Shown: positions 37,795-46,792 of the stretch, piece by piece
Layout of the letters: the number at the start of each line of letters is the position of its first letter
How positions within the stretch are numbered: position 1 is the first letter of the stretch
DNA from: an uncultured Bacteroides sp.
GTDB lineage: Bacteria; Bacteroidota; Bacteroidia; Bacteroidales; Bacteroidaceae
Length of the DNA: 64,000 bases
Direction: 5' to 3'
Assembly: GCA_949296575.1 (NCBI GenBank)
Contig: CASFPE010000019.1
Coordinates: forward strand, 156,997 to 220,996
Position numbers and translations under genes: made by a program
Notes under the pieces: model-generated
The model's database searches: none
The model's input: the letters and a program-made list of their open reading frames with translations, nothing else
What the model was told of the DNA's origin: nothing

Positions 37795-38346
37795 ATTCAT
37801 GAATATAGGAGATATTGTTATGAATATAGATAGCAATCGTTTACGGGAAGATATTTTAGAAGTCATAAAACAATGCACTTCTTATGAATTTGTCAATGAT
37901 GACATGTCTATTGATGAATTGCAAGTTGATGCCGATTTTTTTCTGACGCATCTTAAAATTTATTTTGAGGGGTTGCAGTTGTCTTCATCAAAAATAAGAG
38001 GTAAGAATATCGGTGACATTATCTTGCTTATAGAAAAGGTTAGTGGTAATAATTCAGCAAGTCAGAATGTTAAGGGTAATGTTTATAAAGCTTTAAGGAG
38101 TTGTTCGACAAATTGGTTTAATCAATATGTATATATATATCGGATGCGCGTATTAATTGGAAGTTATTAACCGCTCGAATTAATGAAACTTATGGCGTTT
38201 CATTGGTGAAAAAAGAACTCACACGATTTCCCAATTATGCAGACATTAATGACTTGATTACTTTTATAGAGGAGAAGTTAAAGAATAGAATTGGTAGTTC
38301 AACTAATAATATACAAAAAACAAAAGAAATAGGGAGGGTAAAATCT
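37784..38346 (+). pseudogene. Tandem ACP-like domains split by a frameshift in a TA tract
   Basis: The first open frame (37784-38170, 128 residues) holds an acyl-carrier-like helical domain (LQVDADFFLTHLKIYFEG...IGDIILLIEKV), in which the position of the phosphopantetheine serine is Ala. A second such domain begins (VYKALRSCSTNWFNQYVYI), but the frame shifts at the TA run 38130-38140. The other frame continues it naturally (INWKLLTARINETYGVSL, then INDLITFIEEKL). Removing one TA unit joins both and runs on without a stop into the Hsp70-like gene. As given, translation stops at 38170. This may be a decayed gene, a sequence error, or a phase-variable switch. The ACP assignment rests on helix pattern only. 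Confidence 0.5.
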
Positions 38347-40269
38347 ATGGGAATTATAGATAAAAAGAAAATCGAATATGTCATTGGTATTGATTTAGGA
38401 CATGGGGAAACTTCTGCCGCTATCTGTCCTTTACAATGGGACACACCAGTTGAACAATTAGATCCGGTTAAAGACTTGGAAATGGGAGGCAATAAGAAAG
38501 TCATACCTTCTGCCATTACGATCTTAGATAATGGAAATGCTTATATTGGTGACTCTGCATTTAATCCAGAGATTCTGAAACAGGCAGATGTGCATGTCTG
38601 CTTTAAGAAAGCACCCAAAGACATCAATGGAGAATCGGAGAAACTGATGATGCGTTTTATGCAGGAAGTGTATCGTCGTATTCGTGAGAACAATTCTGCT
38701 ATGCTGACGGATGACAATCATTTGGTGTATATTGCCACTCCTTCTGGTTGGGACAAGCCGACTCAAGATTTGTATTTGCTGATGGCTAAACAAGCAGGTC
38801 TGCCTATGGGTGGAATTACCAAAGAATCAAGAGCCGCATTTGTCCGTGCGCAACACGATGTCACTTCTGGTTTAGGGAAGTATATAGAAAAAGGAGCGGT
38901 CGTGTTTGATATGGGTTCCAGTACATTGGACTTTACCTATATGACTTCCAATAGTAAGTTGATAGATCACGGATATGATTGCGGAGCTTCCTTCATAGAA
39001 AAGACAATATTCAAGAATTGTGAAGAAAACTCTCCTGCTATCCGCCGCTTTGAAGAGAAGTACAATCGATTGACACCTTATCTCTTGTTTGAAGCAAGAA
39101 AGGTGAAAGAACAGGTCTATTTTGATCCCACCTTGAAAGTAAAGAAAACAATCAATTTTGAAGACTTCATTGATGATGAGGACTTTGAAGACGATCGTTT
39201 CAAAATGGTTTTTCAACCGAAAGAGTTGAATGCTTTATTGGAACAGGTAGGTTATATTAAAAAAATTGAAGATGCCGCCCGTGATTTTGCCAATAACCAT
39301 ATTCATAATGCTCCTATTTATGGTGTATTTCTTACAGGCGGAGCTTCACGGATGGATTTCATTAAACCATTGGTAAGCAGATGTTGGAACATACCAGAGT
39401 CGCAGATTTATCGTGATCAAGATCCCTCTTTGACAATATCACAAGGAGTGGCTGAAGTAGCGCGTGATGATTTACGAACAGGAGGAATGGATAAAGAACT
39501 GGAAGATGCAATCAATCAATTGCAGAATAGTGATACGATATACAATACGTTTATAGATAAATTTTGTTATGCCTTATGGGACCGTATTACAGACGAAGTA
39601 GGAGCAACGGTAACGGCATTTAGAGATGCAGAAGAAGATTATTCGTTGATGGAGTTGCAGGATGCGATAACGAACAATGTTCAAGAAGGTATTAATGAAG
39701 TAGTTCCGAATTTACCTGTTTGTATTCAAGACGCGATAACAGAAAACACGCAGGATATACAAAGTAAGGTAGAACGCATCATATCGCATTATTCCAGCCA
39801 AGGAATGAATATCCCTAAACCTAAGTTGAGAATACATGAGATTGATACAGGTGATGTTAATATGGATGATGTAATCAATTCCATATCTGAAAAGATAGCG
39901 TCAGAAAGTGAAAACTGGACGGGGGCTATTGTCGGAGGAGCTATTGGAGGAGCTATTGCGCTATTATTGGGTGGACCATTGGCGTGGATTATTGGCGGAG
40001 CGGCTCTTATTGGCTCATGGATTTTTGGCAAATCTGATGAAGAAAAGAAATTGGATGCAATGATGAAAGATTTGGATAAAGGAGAGCGCGCCAAAGTATT
40101 TGATTCCATTAAGGATCAATGGGAGAAAATTCAAAAGGATATTGATGAATCTGTTTACAAAGCAGTTTCCCGTAATAGTGAGATAAAGCAGTCTATCAAT
40201 TGTGCGGTTTTTCAGTTGTTGCAAGGTTACAAAGAAAGTCTGAAAAAAGCTCGAATTTTAATCGATTAA
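38347..40269 (+). CDS. Hsp70/actin-fold ATPase with C-terminal glycine-zipper membrane segment
   Basis: A 640-residue Hsp70-type protein. The nucleotide-binding domain shows phosphate-1 (IGIDLGHGETSAAI, residues 13-26), phosphate-2 (VVFDMGSSTLDFTYM) and adenosine (GVFLTGGASRMDFIKPLV) motifs. In place of a substrate-binding domain there is a helical region, then a glycine-rich hydrophobic stretch near residues 520-560 (GAIVGGAIGGAIALLLGG) and a charged coiled tail. I place the start at ATG 38347 because GGGAGGG lies just upstream and the Hsp70 core begins there, but the frame is open further upstream through the ACP-like part. The next gene follows after 3 bases. A membrane-associated chaperone-like switch is plausible. 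Confidence 0.8.
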   Translation: MGIIDKKKIEYVIGIDLGHGETSAAICPLQWDTPVEQLDPVKDLEMGGNKKVIPSAITILDNGNAYIGDSAFNPEILKQADVHVCFKKAPKDINGESEKLMMRFMQEVYRRIRENNSAMLTDDNHLVYIATPSGWDKPTQDLYLLMAKQAGLPMGGITKESRAAFVRAQHDVTSGLGKYIEKGAVVFDMGSSTLDFTYMTSNSKLIDHGYDCGASFIEKTIFKNCEENSPAIRRFEEKYNRLTPYLLFEARKVKEQVYFDPTLKVKKTINFEDFIDDEDFEDDRFKMVFQPKELNALLEQVGYIKKIEDAARDFANNHIHNAPIYGVFLTGGASRMDFIKPLVSRCWNIPESQIYRDQDPSLTISQGVAEVARDDLRTGGMDKELEDAINQLQNSDTIYNTFIDKFCYALWDRITDEVGATVTAFRDAEEDYSLMELQDAITNNVQEGINEVVPNLPVCIQDAITENTQDIQSKVERIISHYSSQGMNIPKPKLRIHEIDTGDVNMDDVINSISEKIASESENWTGAIVGGAIGGAIALLLGGPLAWIIGGAALIGSWIFGKSDEEKKLDAMMKDLDKGERAKVFDSIKDQWEKIQKDIDESVYKAVSRNSEIKQSINCAVFQLLQGYKESLKKARILID

Positions 40270-40272
40270 ATT

Positions 40273-43041
40273 ATGGATACACAATTACAAGCTATAGAAC
40301 CTACGGCGAAAGTATTAGCTGCCACAGCTTTGTCGCAGTCTTTGTCATTCTGTACGGAACGGAAATATTTGGAAAAGATAAGCGATAAAAGTTCGAACGA
40401 TATATTCCGAATAGAAGCCATACCAAGCACGTTGAAAGAAGATGCGACGTGGATTGAAATCAAACAGATAGGGAAACCGTTGGATAATTCAGCGGAAAGC
40501 TGTTTTACGGCTATTCAGAAAATATTGTATTCTTGTTTCCTGCCTAAAGAAACGCAGTTGCTTTTCCTTATCACCGGAAATGGGGTGGAGAACAGATTGT
40601 ATTTGGGGCTTCGTGCAACGGGAGAGAATATTCGTTCAAAGAGCATTGTCAAGTATTTGAATGAGTTCATCAAAGGGGCATGGCCAGGATTACAGACACG
40701 TATTGTGCAGGAAACGGATGAGACTTTGTCTGCATTCAAAAAAGAAATGGCTAATGATGTATTTGAGAACATCTATGCTTTAACGGGAATTCCGTCCATG
40801 GAAGGACAATACAAAAATTTGTATCCTGCAACTATGGACAAGTTGATGGCAGGCATGAGCAAGAGCAAGCATTATGCTTATTTGGTTGTGGCTGATCCGG
40901 TAGAAACCAATGATGCGGAATTTATGCTTTACCAATGCAGGGAAATGAATGGGCAGGCGGAATCGTTGAAGTCGATGAACGTGACGGAAGGTCTTTCGAG
41001 AGGGACTTCTTCATCATTCACTTCTTCCCATACGGAAGGAAGTTCCACTTCCGAATCTTTCCAAAAGAAAGACTTTTCCAAAATGGGCAAGCTCGCTTTG
41101 CAGGCTACCGGGTTGGGAATGGCAGCTTCGTTTTTTCCTGCTGCCCAGTCTGTGCTTGATGGTGTGGCCGATGCCAGCGGAGCTTTGCTGGCAGGTGCTG
41201 CCGGTATGTTAGGTTTTTCTGCGGTTGGTAATCTTATCAACTCTTTAAGCCCAACAAAGACAACTTCAACTTCTACCAACATAAGTGACTCAACAAGTAC
41301 TACTCATGGTACTAATGAAAGCCAGTCGCAAAGTCTGAGCCGCAACATTGTGAACAAACACATTGAAGCGGTGTCAGAACATTTGTTTTATCAATCCAAA
41401 CGGTTGGAAACGGGCAAGGCGATAGGCTTATGGAAAGTCGGCGTTTATCTGATGGCTGAAAAGAAATCGGACATTCAAGGAGCTGCTTTACAATTGCGTT
41501 CCATACTGAGTGGACAGGAATCTATCTTTGAACCTATCCGCATCCATGACATTACAAACATCCTGGATGAAGAAGACAGAAGCGGAAAGACGTTACGTGA
41601 AATGAGTTTGGCGCAGTTGAGTGCCCCAACATTGATGATTAATACCCGCAACGGCAAGCGTTTTGATCATCCGTTGGGTGAGCATTATAAAGAGTTGAAA
41701 ACTGTGTTAACAACAAAAGAGCTTTCTTATTTGGTAAATTTCCCGTTACGTTCCGTACCGGGAATAAGCGTAATTGACAGTTCACCGGAATTCAGTTTGA
41801 ATCAGCCGGAGATTAATTCAGAGGAAAAGACGATTGACTTTGGAAAGTTGCTTTATGGCGGTTCGGAGACGGAGATGCCTTATAAACTTCCAGTGGACTT
41901 GTTGTCTAAGCACACTTTGTTGTGCGGCATTAATGGAACGGGCAAGACCAATACGGTACAAGCCATTCTGAATAAACTTTCAGGAGACATCCCGTTCTTG
42001 ATTATCGAACCGGCAAAGACTGAATACGTGGATTGGGCGATAGCGTATAATAAATCGCATCAAGACAATCCCATATCTGTTTATATCCCTGGATGTAAAG
42101 TCTATAAAGATAAGACAACACGGGAGAAAATAGATTTGAAGCCTTTGAAATTGAATCCGTTCGAGATAGTATGGCTGAACAAGGAACAGGAGCCTAATGT
42201 GCTGACACATATAGACCGCTTGAAGTCAACCTTTGCGGCAGCTTTCCCGATGTATGATATTTTGCCTGTACTGATGGAGGACTTGATTTATACTATCTAT
42301 CAGAATAAGTCAACGGATTGGTTGAATAAAGAACCGGTTTATAACCAGACCCTGCCACCTACGTTGAACAGCATGAGCCTTGCCGTGGATGCCGTGATAG
42401 GAAACCGACAATACGAAGAGCGGGTAGAGCGTAACATGAAAGCTTGCCTGAACACACGTATCGACAGTTTGAAACGAGGTTGGAAGGGTGAGATGCTGAA
42501 TGCAGTGCATTCTACTTCATGGGATGAATTGTTTGAAAAGCCTTGTGTAATCAATTTGTCGTATGTAGGAGATGACATAGACAAGTCCTTCTTTATGGCT
42601 CTGATTCTACAGTTCTTGTATGAATATGTTACGGCCAAGGCAGAACTAGGCTTGGTGGATTTCAATGATAATGGCTGTAAGCATCTTACGGTCATAGAGG
42701 AAGCGCATCGGGTAATGATGAAATGCGATAATCCTGACTTGCCCCAATATAAGTCAGCAATGATGTTCAGTAATATGCTTTCCGAAATACGTGCATACGG
42801 TGAAGGATTGTTCTTGGTAGACCAGGTGCCGACCCGTTTGATTCCGGATGCCATCAAGAATACGAACATAAAGATTACGCATCGGTTGGTAGCCGAGGAT
42901 GATTGCAAGGCTATCGGGGAATCGATGGGAATCAGTGAGGAACAACGGAAGATAATTCCGACACTGTTGGTGGGGCAATGTGTGGTTTCCACTTCTTTGT
43001 CTCCGGATAAACATTGGGTTAAAGTAAACAAGGTAAAATAA
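40273..43041 (+). CDS. HerA/DUF87-like P-loop ATPase with low-complexity insert
   Basis: A 922-residue ATPase. The C-terminal half is a HerA/VirB4-type motor with intact Walker A GINGTGKT (552-559), Walker B LTVIEEAH (about 805-812), and a downstream SEIRAYGEGLFLVDQVPTRL block typical of HerA-like pumps. The N-terminal half is unusual: a helical region, then Ser/Thr-rich stretches (SRGTSSSFTSSHTEGSSTSE and a similar one near residue 335) around a Gly/Ala-rich hydrophobic segment (residues 268-320). HerA motors move DNA or other polymers; here no NurA or SIR2 partner follows. It is one of the few clearly active enzymes in the cluster. Confidence 0.82.
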   Translation: MDTQLQAIEPTAKVLAATALSQSLSFCTERKYLEKISDKSSNDIFRIEAIPSTLKEDATWIEIKQIGKPLDNSAESCFTAIQKILYSCFLPKETQLLFLITGNGVENRLYLGLRATGENIRSKSIVKYLNEFIKGAWPGLQTRIVQETDETLSAFKKEMANDVFENIYALTGIPSMEGQYKNLYPATMDKLMAGMSKSKHYAYLVVADPVETNDAEFMLYQCREMNGQAESLKSMNVTEGLSRGTSSSFTSSHTEGSSTSESFQKKDFSKMGKLALQATGLGMAASFFPAAQSVLDGVADASGALLAGAAGMLGFSAVGNLINSLSPTKTTSTSTNISDSTSTTHGTNESQSQSLSRNIVNKHIEAVSEHLFYQSKRLETGKAIGLWKVGVYLMAEKKSDIQGAALQLRSILSGQESIFEPIRIHDITNILDEEDRSGKTLREMSLAQLSAPTLMINTRNGKRFDHPLGEHYKELKTVLTTKELSYLVNFPLRSVPGISVIDSSPEFSLNQPEINSEEKTIDFGKLLYGGSETEMPYKLPVDLLSKHTLLCGINGTGKTNTVQAILNKLSGDIPFLIIEPAKTEYVDWAIAYNKSHQDNPISVYIPGCKVYKDKTTREKIDLKPLKLNPFEIVWLNKEQEPNVLTHIDRLKSTFAAAFPMYDILPVLMEDLIYTIYQNKSTDWLNKEPVYNQTLPPTLNSMSLAVDAVIGNRQYEERVERNMKACLNTRIDSLKRGWKGEMLNAVHSTSWDELFEKPCVINLSYVGDDIDKSFFMALILQFLYEYVTAKAELGLVDFNDNGCKHLTVIEEAHRVMMKCDNPDLPQYKSAMMFSNMLSEIRAYGEGLFLVDQVPTRLIPDAIKNTNIKITHRLVAEDDCKAIGESMGISEEQRKIIPTLLVGQCVVSTSLSPDKHWVKVNKVK

Positions 43042-43050
43042 CTTAGGCTT

Positions 43051-43854
43051 ATGATAGAAGAATGTAGTGAAAAGACACAGGACTTTGATGCGGAAGGCAT
43101 GAAATATCCTTTCGAGTTGAGCCAGGTGCAGGAAGAGTATCTGAAGGAGTTGAATATACCTTCGGATGTTTGGAAAGGAATGTCTCCCGAAAGCCAAGCC
43201 CAGCAATTGGAGTTTATCGTGGGACGTTTCAATGAAATTGATTTGCCGCAAGACTTCAATAAGGAGGAGGCTATGGGCAAATTGTTCTCGCCTGAGATTC
43301 TGGAATCTTATAAGCAGTTGGAAGCTCCGCAAGACTTCATCCAGATTGAACAGGTCTCGGATGTCTTGGCTAATTGTGAAGAATTGAATTTCGAACGTTG
43401 GCAATCTTTGGAACTGTCCGAGAAAGAAAATGTACTGAATGCATTGGAAGTCAAGATTGCTGAGATAGAGCATCGTCCGCCTTGCCCTGTGAGGTTGACA
43501 AGTATGCCAAGCAATATGTGGGGTGGATTTAACCCCAACTCCAAGGCTATCGATATCAACCGTTCCTACGTGGAGGCATCTGCGCAAGACTATGGTCTGT
43601 ATCGGGAAATCTTGGATACCTTGGTTCACGAAGGCAGGCATGCCTATCAAGACTACAATGTGAATGTTTGCGAGGTTCATCCGCGCCATAGTGAGATAGT
43701 GAGTTGGTCTGAATCTATGCCTGGTGGAAAATGGGGGTATGCAAGTGCTTCCATATATGGACAGCGGTTTTATGAACAACAAGCTATAGAGATAGATGCC
43801 CGCAACTTTGCCGCGGATGTGTTAGACAGGTTTGATCAAAAACAATTAGCGTAA
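43051..43854 (+). CDS. Zincin-like metallopeptidase (HEGRH)
   Basis: A 267-residue protein with a gluzincin-type site: HEGRH at 193-197 in TLVHEGRHAYQDY and a C-terminal helix EQQAIEIDARNFA that can supply the third zinc ligand (Glu247 or a neighbour). The N-terminal 120 residues are helical and acidic with no recognised domain. It has no signal peptide, so it acts inside the cell or on a cluster partner. It starts 9 bases after the HerA-like gene and its stop overlaps the next start by one base (TAATG). A maturation protease or a toxin-type peptidase are both possible. Confidence 0.7.
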   Translation: MIEECSEKTQDFDAEGMKYPFELSQVQEEYLKELNIPSDVWKGMSPESQAQQLEFIVGRFNEIDLPQDFNKEEAMGKLFSPEILESYKQLEAPQDFIQIEQVSDVLANCEELNFERWQSLELSEKENVLNALEVKIAEIEHRPPCPVRLTSMPSNMWGGFNPNSKAIDINRSYVEASAQDYGLYREILDTLVHEGRHAYQDYNVNVCEVHPRHSEIVSWSESMPGGKWGYASASIYGQRFYEQQAIEIDARNFAADVLDRFDQKQLA

Positions 43855-44141
43855 TGGAAAAGGATTGTATATACAATGTATTGCTTGAAAGAGGGTATGA
43901 TGAAAAGTCTGCCCGGTTGGTAGCAACGGAACTGATGACTTTGAATAAGCCATTGGATGCTTACCTTGAAAAATGGGTACAGAAGGAATCCGATATTTCG
44001 GATTATGATGCTTATGGTTATTCTATCAAGCAATTGATGGAAGAACGTAATATGACTTATCCGGCTGCTTTGTTAACTATGGATTGGTTGATGAAAGAAC
44101 CTGATGCAGCTGTTGCAAGTCTTAAACGTGGAATAAAATAA
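43854..44141 (+). CDS. Small helical protein coupled to the zincin gene
   Basis: A 95-residue acidic, helical protein with no recognised family. The start ATG overlaps the zincin stop (TAATG), so the two are translationally coupled. It could be the partner or inhibitor of the peptidase. The sequence has no cysteine pairs, signal peptide or membrane segment. Confidence 0.6.
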   Translation: MEKDCIYNVLLERGYDEKSARLVATELMTLNKPLDAYLEKWVQKESDISDYDAYGYSIKQLMEERNMTYPAALLTMDWLMKEPDAAVASLKRGIK

Positions 44142-44164
44142 TTGAACCTAATAACGAAGAAACT

Positions 44165-44389
44165 ATGTCTACATTTTTATTGACGGCTAAAGTAAATATT
44201 CCGTTAAGCGGAGGAATGAAGATTGAAAAGGGGCAGACCTTTGAAGAGAATTTGCCTTTTGGTAAGATTCCTTTTGATTCTATTGACAGCAAAAGCCGTG
44301 TTACAAGAATCTTGGAATTGGAAGGTTTTGATATCAAAGGTCACGAAAGCATATTGAGTGGCGGTTTTTTTGATTATAAGAAAATTTGA
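44165..44389 (+). CDS. Small hypothetical protein
   Basis: A 74-residue protein of beta-strand character (MSTFLLTAKVNIPLSGGMKI, then FGKIPFDSIDSKSRVTRI). The sequence suggests a small beta domain. It is the last gene before the IS remnant, and its stop is 11 bases from the element. I do not recognise it. Confidence 0.5.
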   Translation: MSTFLLTAKVNIPLSGGMKIEKGQTFEENLPFGKIPFDSIDSKSRVTRILELEGFDIKGHESILSGGFFDYKKI

Positions 44390-44399
44390 GTTCACTTTT

Positions 44400-44729
44400 T
44401 AGAGCCTGTTTAAATTTTAAAGTTTGCTATTGAAAGAGTGTTTCTTCTTTCCGCGAAAATGATTATTTTTAAGTTACCACACTTGAAATAATTATGTATT
44501 CGACGGATATAAAAGGCTTTCGGATATGCACTTGAAGTCATCGTAAGCGGAGAGAAGTCAAATAGCTTTAAGCCAATAGGTAAGAGATGGATTGTGGAAA
44601 GAGTTCTTTCTTGGTTCGACAATTATAGGAGGCTCTGCCGAAACTACGAATTTACGTTCGATTTTGCAGAGGAGATGGTGAAACTTGCTGCGATAAGAAT
44701 GTTACTGAACAAAATTTAAACAGGTTCTA
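44400..44729 (+). mobile_element. IS5-type insertion sequence remnant (330 bp)
   Basis: The ends are inverted repeats: TAGAGCCTGTTTAAATTTT (44400-44418) and AAAATTTAAACAGGTTCTA (44711-44729), one mismatch, each bordered by TA as a 2-bp target duplication. Inside is only the C-terminal part of a DDE transposase. The size and intact ends resemble a MITE produced by internal deletion of an IS427-like IS5 element. Confidence 0.85.
44513..44719 (+). pseudogene. C-terminal fragment of IS5-family transposase
   Basis: A frame without a start codon encodes 68 residues including GKRWIVERVLSWFDNYRRLC, the conserved C-terminal catalytic-Glu helix of IS5/IS4 DDE transposases (R-W-x-V-E-R-x-x-x-W), and ends at TAA 44717-44719 inside the right inverted repeat. 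The N-terminal domain and the two Asp residues are gone. Confidence 0.85.
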
Positions 44730-44784
44730 AACTGGGAAAGATATTTAAGAATTAATGGAATGCAGAATCACAAGTTTGTGTTAA

Positions 44785-45127
44785 ATGATAAATGTATTTA
44801 TGATATATATATTAGTAACATTATTGGTAATATTAGGCGTATTACTATGTGGTCTTAGAAAGGTAAAAGAATATTATATAACATAATGAAAAGCTAAAGT
44901 CTGTTTCTGTAAAGATTTGGGGTAAAAAATGCTTCAAGGAAACGTTTTATTATAAAACAGGTGAGAAAAATAAGACCAAATATTGGTTGATGGGGCTTTT
45001 ATTATCTGCTGTGACGTATTATAAAGATGGAAACATCTATACAAAAGAGATATATAGGAAAGGCAAGCTTTCCAAGGTGAAAGTTTACGATACGTCTGGG
45101 GAAATAATTAGTAAAGAAAAGTATTGA
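44785..45127 (+). pseudogene. Broken membrane-anchored YwqK/MORN-like gene
   Basis: ATG 44785 starts a 33-residue peptide that is mostly one membrane helix (VFMIYILVTLLVILGVLLCG) and stops at 44884-44886. A second frame, open from 44882 and lacking a start codon, continues with two MORN-like repeats (TYYKDGNIYTKEIYRKGKLS, KVYDTSGEI) to TGA 45125-45127. A one-base shift near 44880 would join them into about 113 residues. The repeats resemble YwqK-type antitoxin proteins. It lies next to the IS remnant, so decay is the simplest reading. Confidence 0.5.
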
Positions 45128-45129
45128 CT

Positions 45130-46110
45130 ATGGATATAGGTAAAATATTAAAAGACGCTTCAGGTGTCAGTGCATATCAAAACCGTAAAGAGGCGAAAGC
45201 AATAAAAAACAATGCGGAGTGTAAATACCAGCAAGCGTGTGATCAATTGGAGAATCGGAGGAAAGACTTAAACGATTGCATTCAGCGGTTTGGAACACAA
45301 AGATGCGAAGCCCTAAAATCTACTGTAGGTGTCTTTTTAGGTTATTTGAAAGAGATTGAGCAGAAATACAAATCAAAAGAATATGAAATCGATTTGGGAT
45401 GTGACATCACTCATGAATATGTACAAGAACTGACAAGCATAGAGATGAATGCTTCTGCTGCTTTGAAAACAGCGACAGCAACTGCTGCCGCAGCAGCGGT
45501 TGCATTAGGTGGTGTACCTGCATTGGTTACTTCATCGGTTACGGCTTTAGCTACCGCATCAACGGGTACTGCTATTTCTGCTTTATCTGGAGCAGCGCAA
45601 ATGAATGCCGTGTTGGCGTGGTTGGGTGGTGGTTCTTTGGCTACAGGTGGAGGTGGTATTGCTTTAGGTACAGCAGTTCTTTCCGGTATAACCTATAGTG
45701 TTACTGGTGGGGTGGCCTTGGTGACAGCCGGTTTGATAGCTTCTAAATATTTCGAGAAGAAGTTGACTGAAGCTAAAGAATATGAGGCTGAGATTGATAA
45801 AGCTTGCGCACAAATGGATTTGGCAGTCACCTTAATGGATAAAATAGAGCAGCGTGCGGATGAATTGTCAGATGTAACAAAAAGATTGGCGCAAAGATGC
45901 GAAGAAACTTTGACCATATTTGAGCCTTTCGTTTCTGATTTTGAACCTAAGCATCCTATCCATATCAAGACTTTCCAGCAGGCTGCATTGTTTATTAAAG
46001 CAATGGGCGAATTGGCAAAAACTCCTTTGCTGGATAATGACGGTAATTTGACAGAAAGCAGTGTTAATATTATATTGAAAACAAACAAGATAATGAATGA
46101 TAACCTATGA
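45130..46110 (+). CDS. Coiled-coil protein with Gly/Ala-rich membrane-active core
   Basis: A 326-residue protein: N-terminal charged coiled coil (10-105), a long Gly/Ala/Thr-rich hydrophobic stretch (108-205) with the motif AWLGGGSLATGGGGIALGTA, then a second coiled coil. This arrangement suggests a protein that inserts into or bends membranes, or forms a pore on activation. The AWLGGGSLA.GGGG motif recurs in uncharacterised bacterial proteins, but I know no assigned function. TTG at 45124 is a weaker start than ATG 45130. The stop overlaps the next ATG (ATGA). Confidence 0.6.
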   Translation: MDIGKILKDASGVSAYQNRKEAKAIKNNAECKYQQACDQLENRRKDLNDCIQRFGTQRCEALKSTVGVFLGYLKEIEQKYKSKEYEIDLGCDITHEYVQELTSIEMNASAALKTATATAAAAAVALGGVPALVTSSVTALATASTGTAISALSGAAQMNAVLAWLGGGSLATGGGGIALGTAVLSGITYSVTGGVALVTAGLIASKYFEKKLTEAKEYEAEIDKACAQMDLAVTLMDKIEQRADELSDVTKRLAQRCEETLTIFEPFVSDFEPKHPIHIKTFQQAALFIKAMGELAKTPLLDNDGNLTESSVNIILKTNKIMNDNL

Positions 46111-46520
46111 AAAAGGAAGATATGGAAGTTACAGGCAAATTAAATATAAATCCAATGGATGTGCTGAATTTGTTTAATGATTTGGCTAAACAATATATGG
46201 ATTTGGAAAGGACTCGAGAAATCGAACGAACCAAAAGAGCTGAAATTGAAAAAGATAGGCAAGAAACGCTTGCCAAGATACAAGCTCAAAAAGAACTATT
46301 CCTATTATATATGGATAAAAGTTTTGATGAGCGAGCAAACAATTTTAATAAATTCTTCGAGGTTATAGATTCAGCCATGCAGGACGGCAACATGGAAAAA
46401 CTTGCTTTGGGACTAAATAGTGTTATGCAATTAGCAAAAGAATCACCTTTTAAACCACTAATGGACTTGAATACATTAAGTCAACAATTAGCTTCAAAAG
46501 ACGCAGTACTGGATATATGA
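46107..46520 (+). CDS. Coiled-coil partner protein
   Basis: A 137-residue protein dominated by a charged coiled coil (residues 25-85, RTREIERTKRAEIEKDRQ) and a short C-terminal helix. The 4-base ATGA overlap with the previous gene means the two are translated together and may form one complex. No family recognised; no signal peptide or cysteines. Confidence 0.6.
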   Translation: MKKEDMEVTGKLNINPMDVLNLFNDLAKQYMDLERTREIERTKRAEIEKDRQETLAKIQAQKELFLLYMDKSFDERANNFNKFFEVIDSAMQDGNMEKLALGLNSVMQLAKESPFKPLMDLNTLSQQLASKDAVLDI

Positions 46521-46537
46521 TTTTAATATTATAGCAT

Positions 46538-46792
46538 ATGAACACATCTCAATCATCTCGCGCCAGCACCCCATTCCCCTTGCTGATGCGCTACACCCCT
46601 TCCACTCCCATCCAAGAAGCGGAAGACAGACCAATCGTGTATAATGACCAACTCCAAATCACGGAGTATGATGCACGGATAGTAGGAACACGCAGCTTGA
46701 AGTCGTCTGTGACGACCAAGAAAGTGAACGGCCTGATGAAGACTCAGACAGACCGGAAGAATGAGATTGATGACCAAAAGTCTGTATTATGA
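46538..46792 (+). CDS. Probable graspetide (ATP-grasp RiPP) precursor peptide
   Basis: An 84-residue peptide whose stop overlaps the ATP-grasp start by 4 bases (ATGA). The leader has a proline-flanked hydrophobic-aromatic segment, PFPLLMRYTP, in the place where microviridin leaders carry their PFFARFL recognition helix. The C-terminal 30 residues are rich in Thr/Ser/Lys followed by Asp/Glu (MKTQTDRKNEIDDQKS), the composition needed for omega-ester or amide cross-links between Thr/Lys and acidic side chains. Upstream GTRSLKSSVTTKKVNG may form a second core. The core boundaries and ring pattern are unknown. Confidence 0.6.
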   Translation: MNTSQSSRASTPFPLLMRYTPSTPIQEAEDRPIVYNDQLQITEYDARIVGTRSLKSSVTTKKVNGLMKTQTDRKNEIDDQKSVL

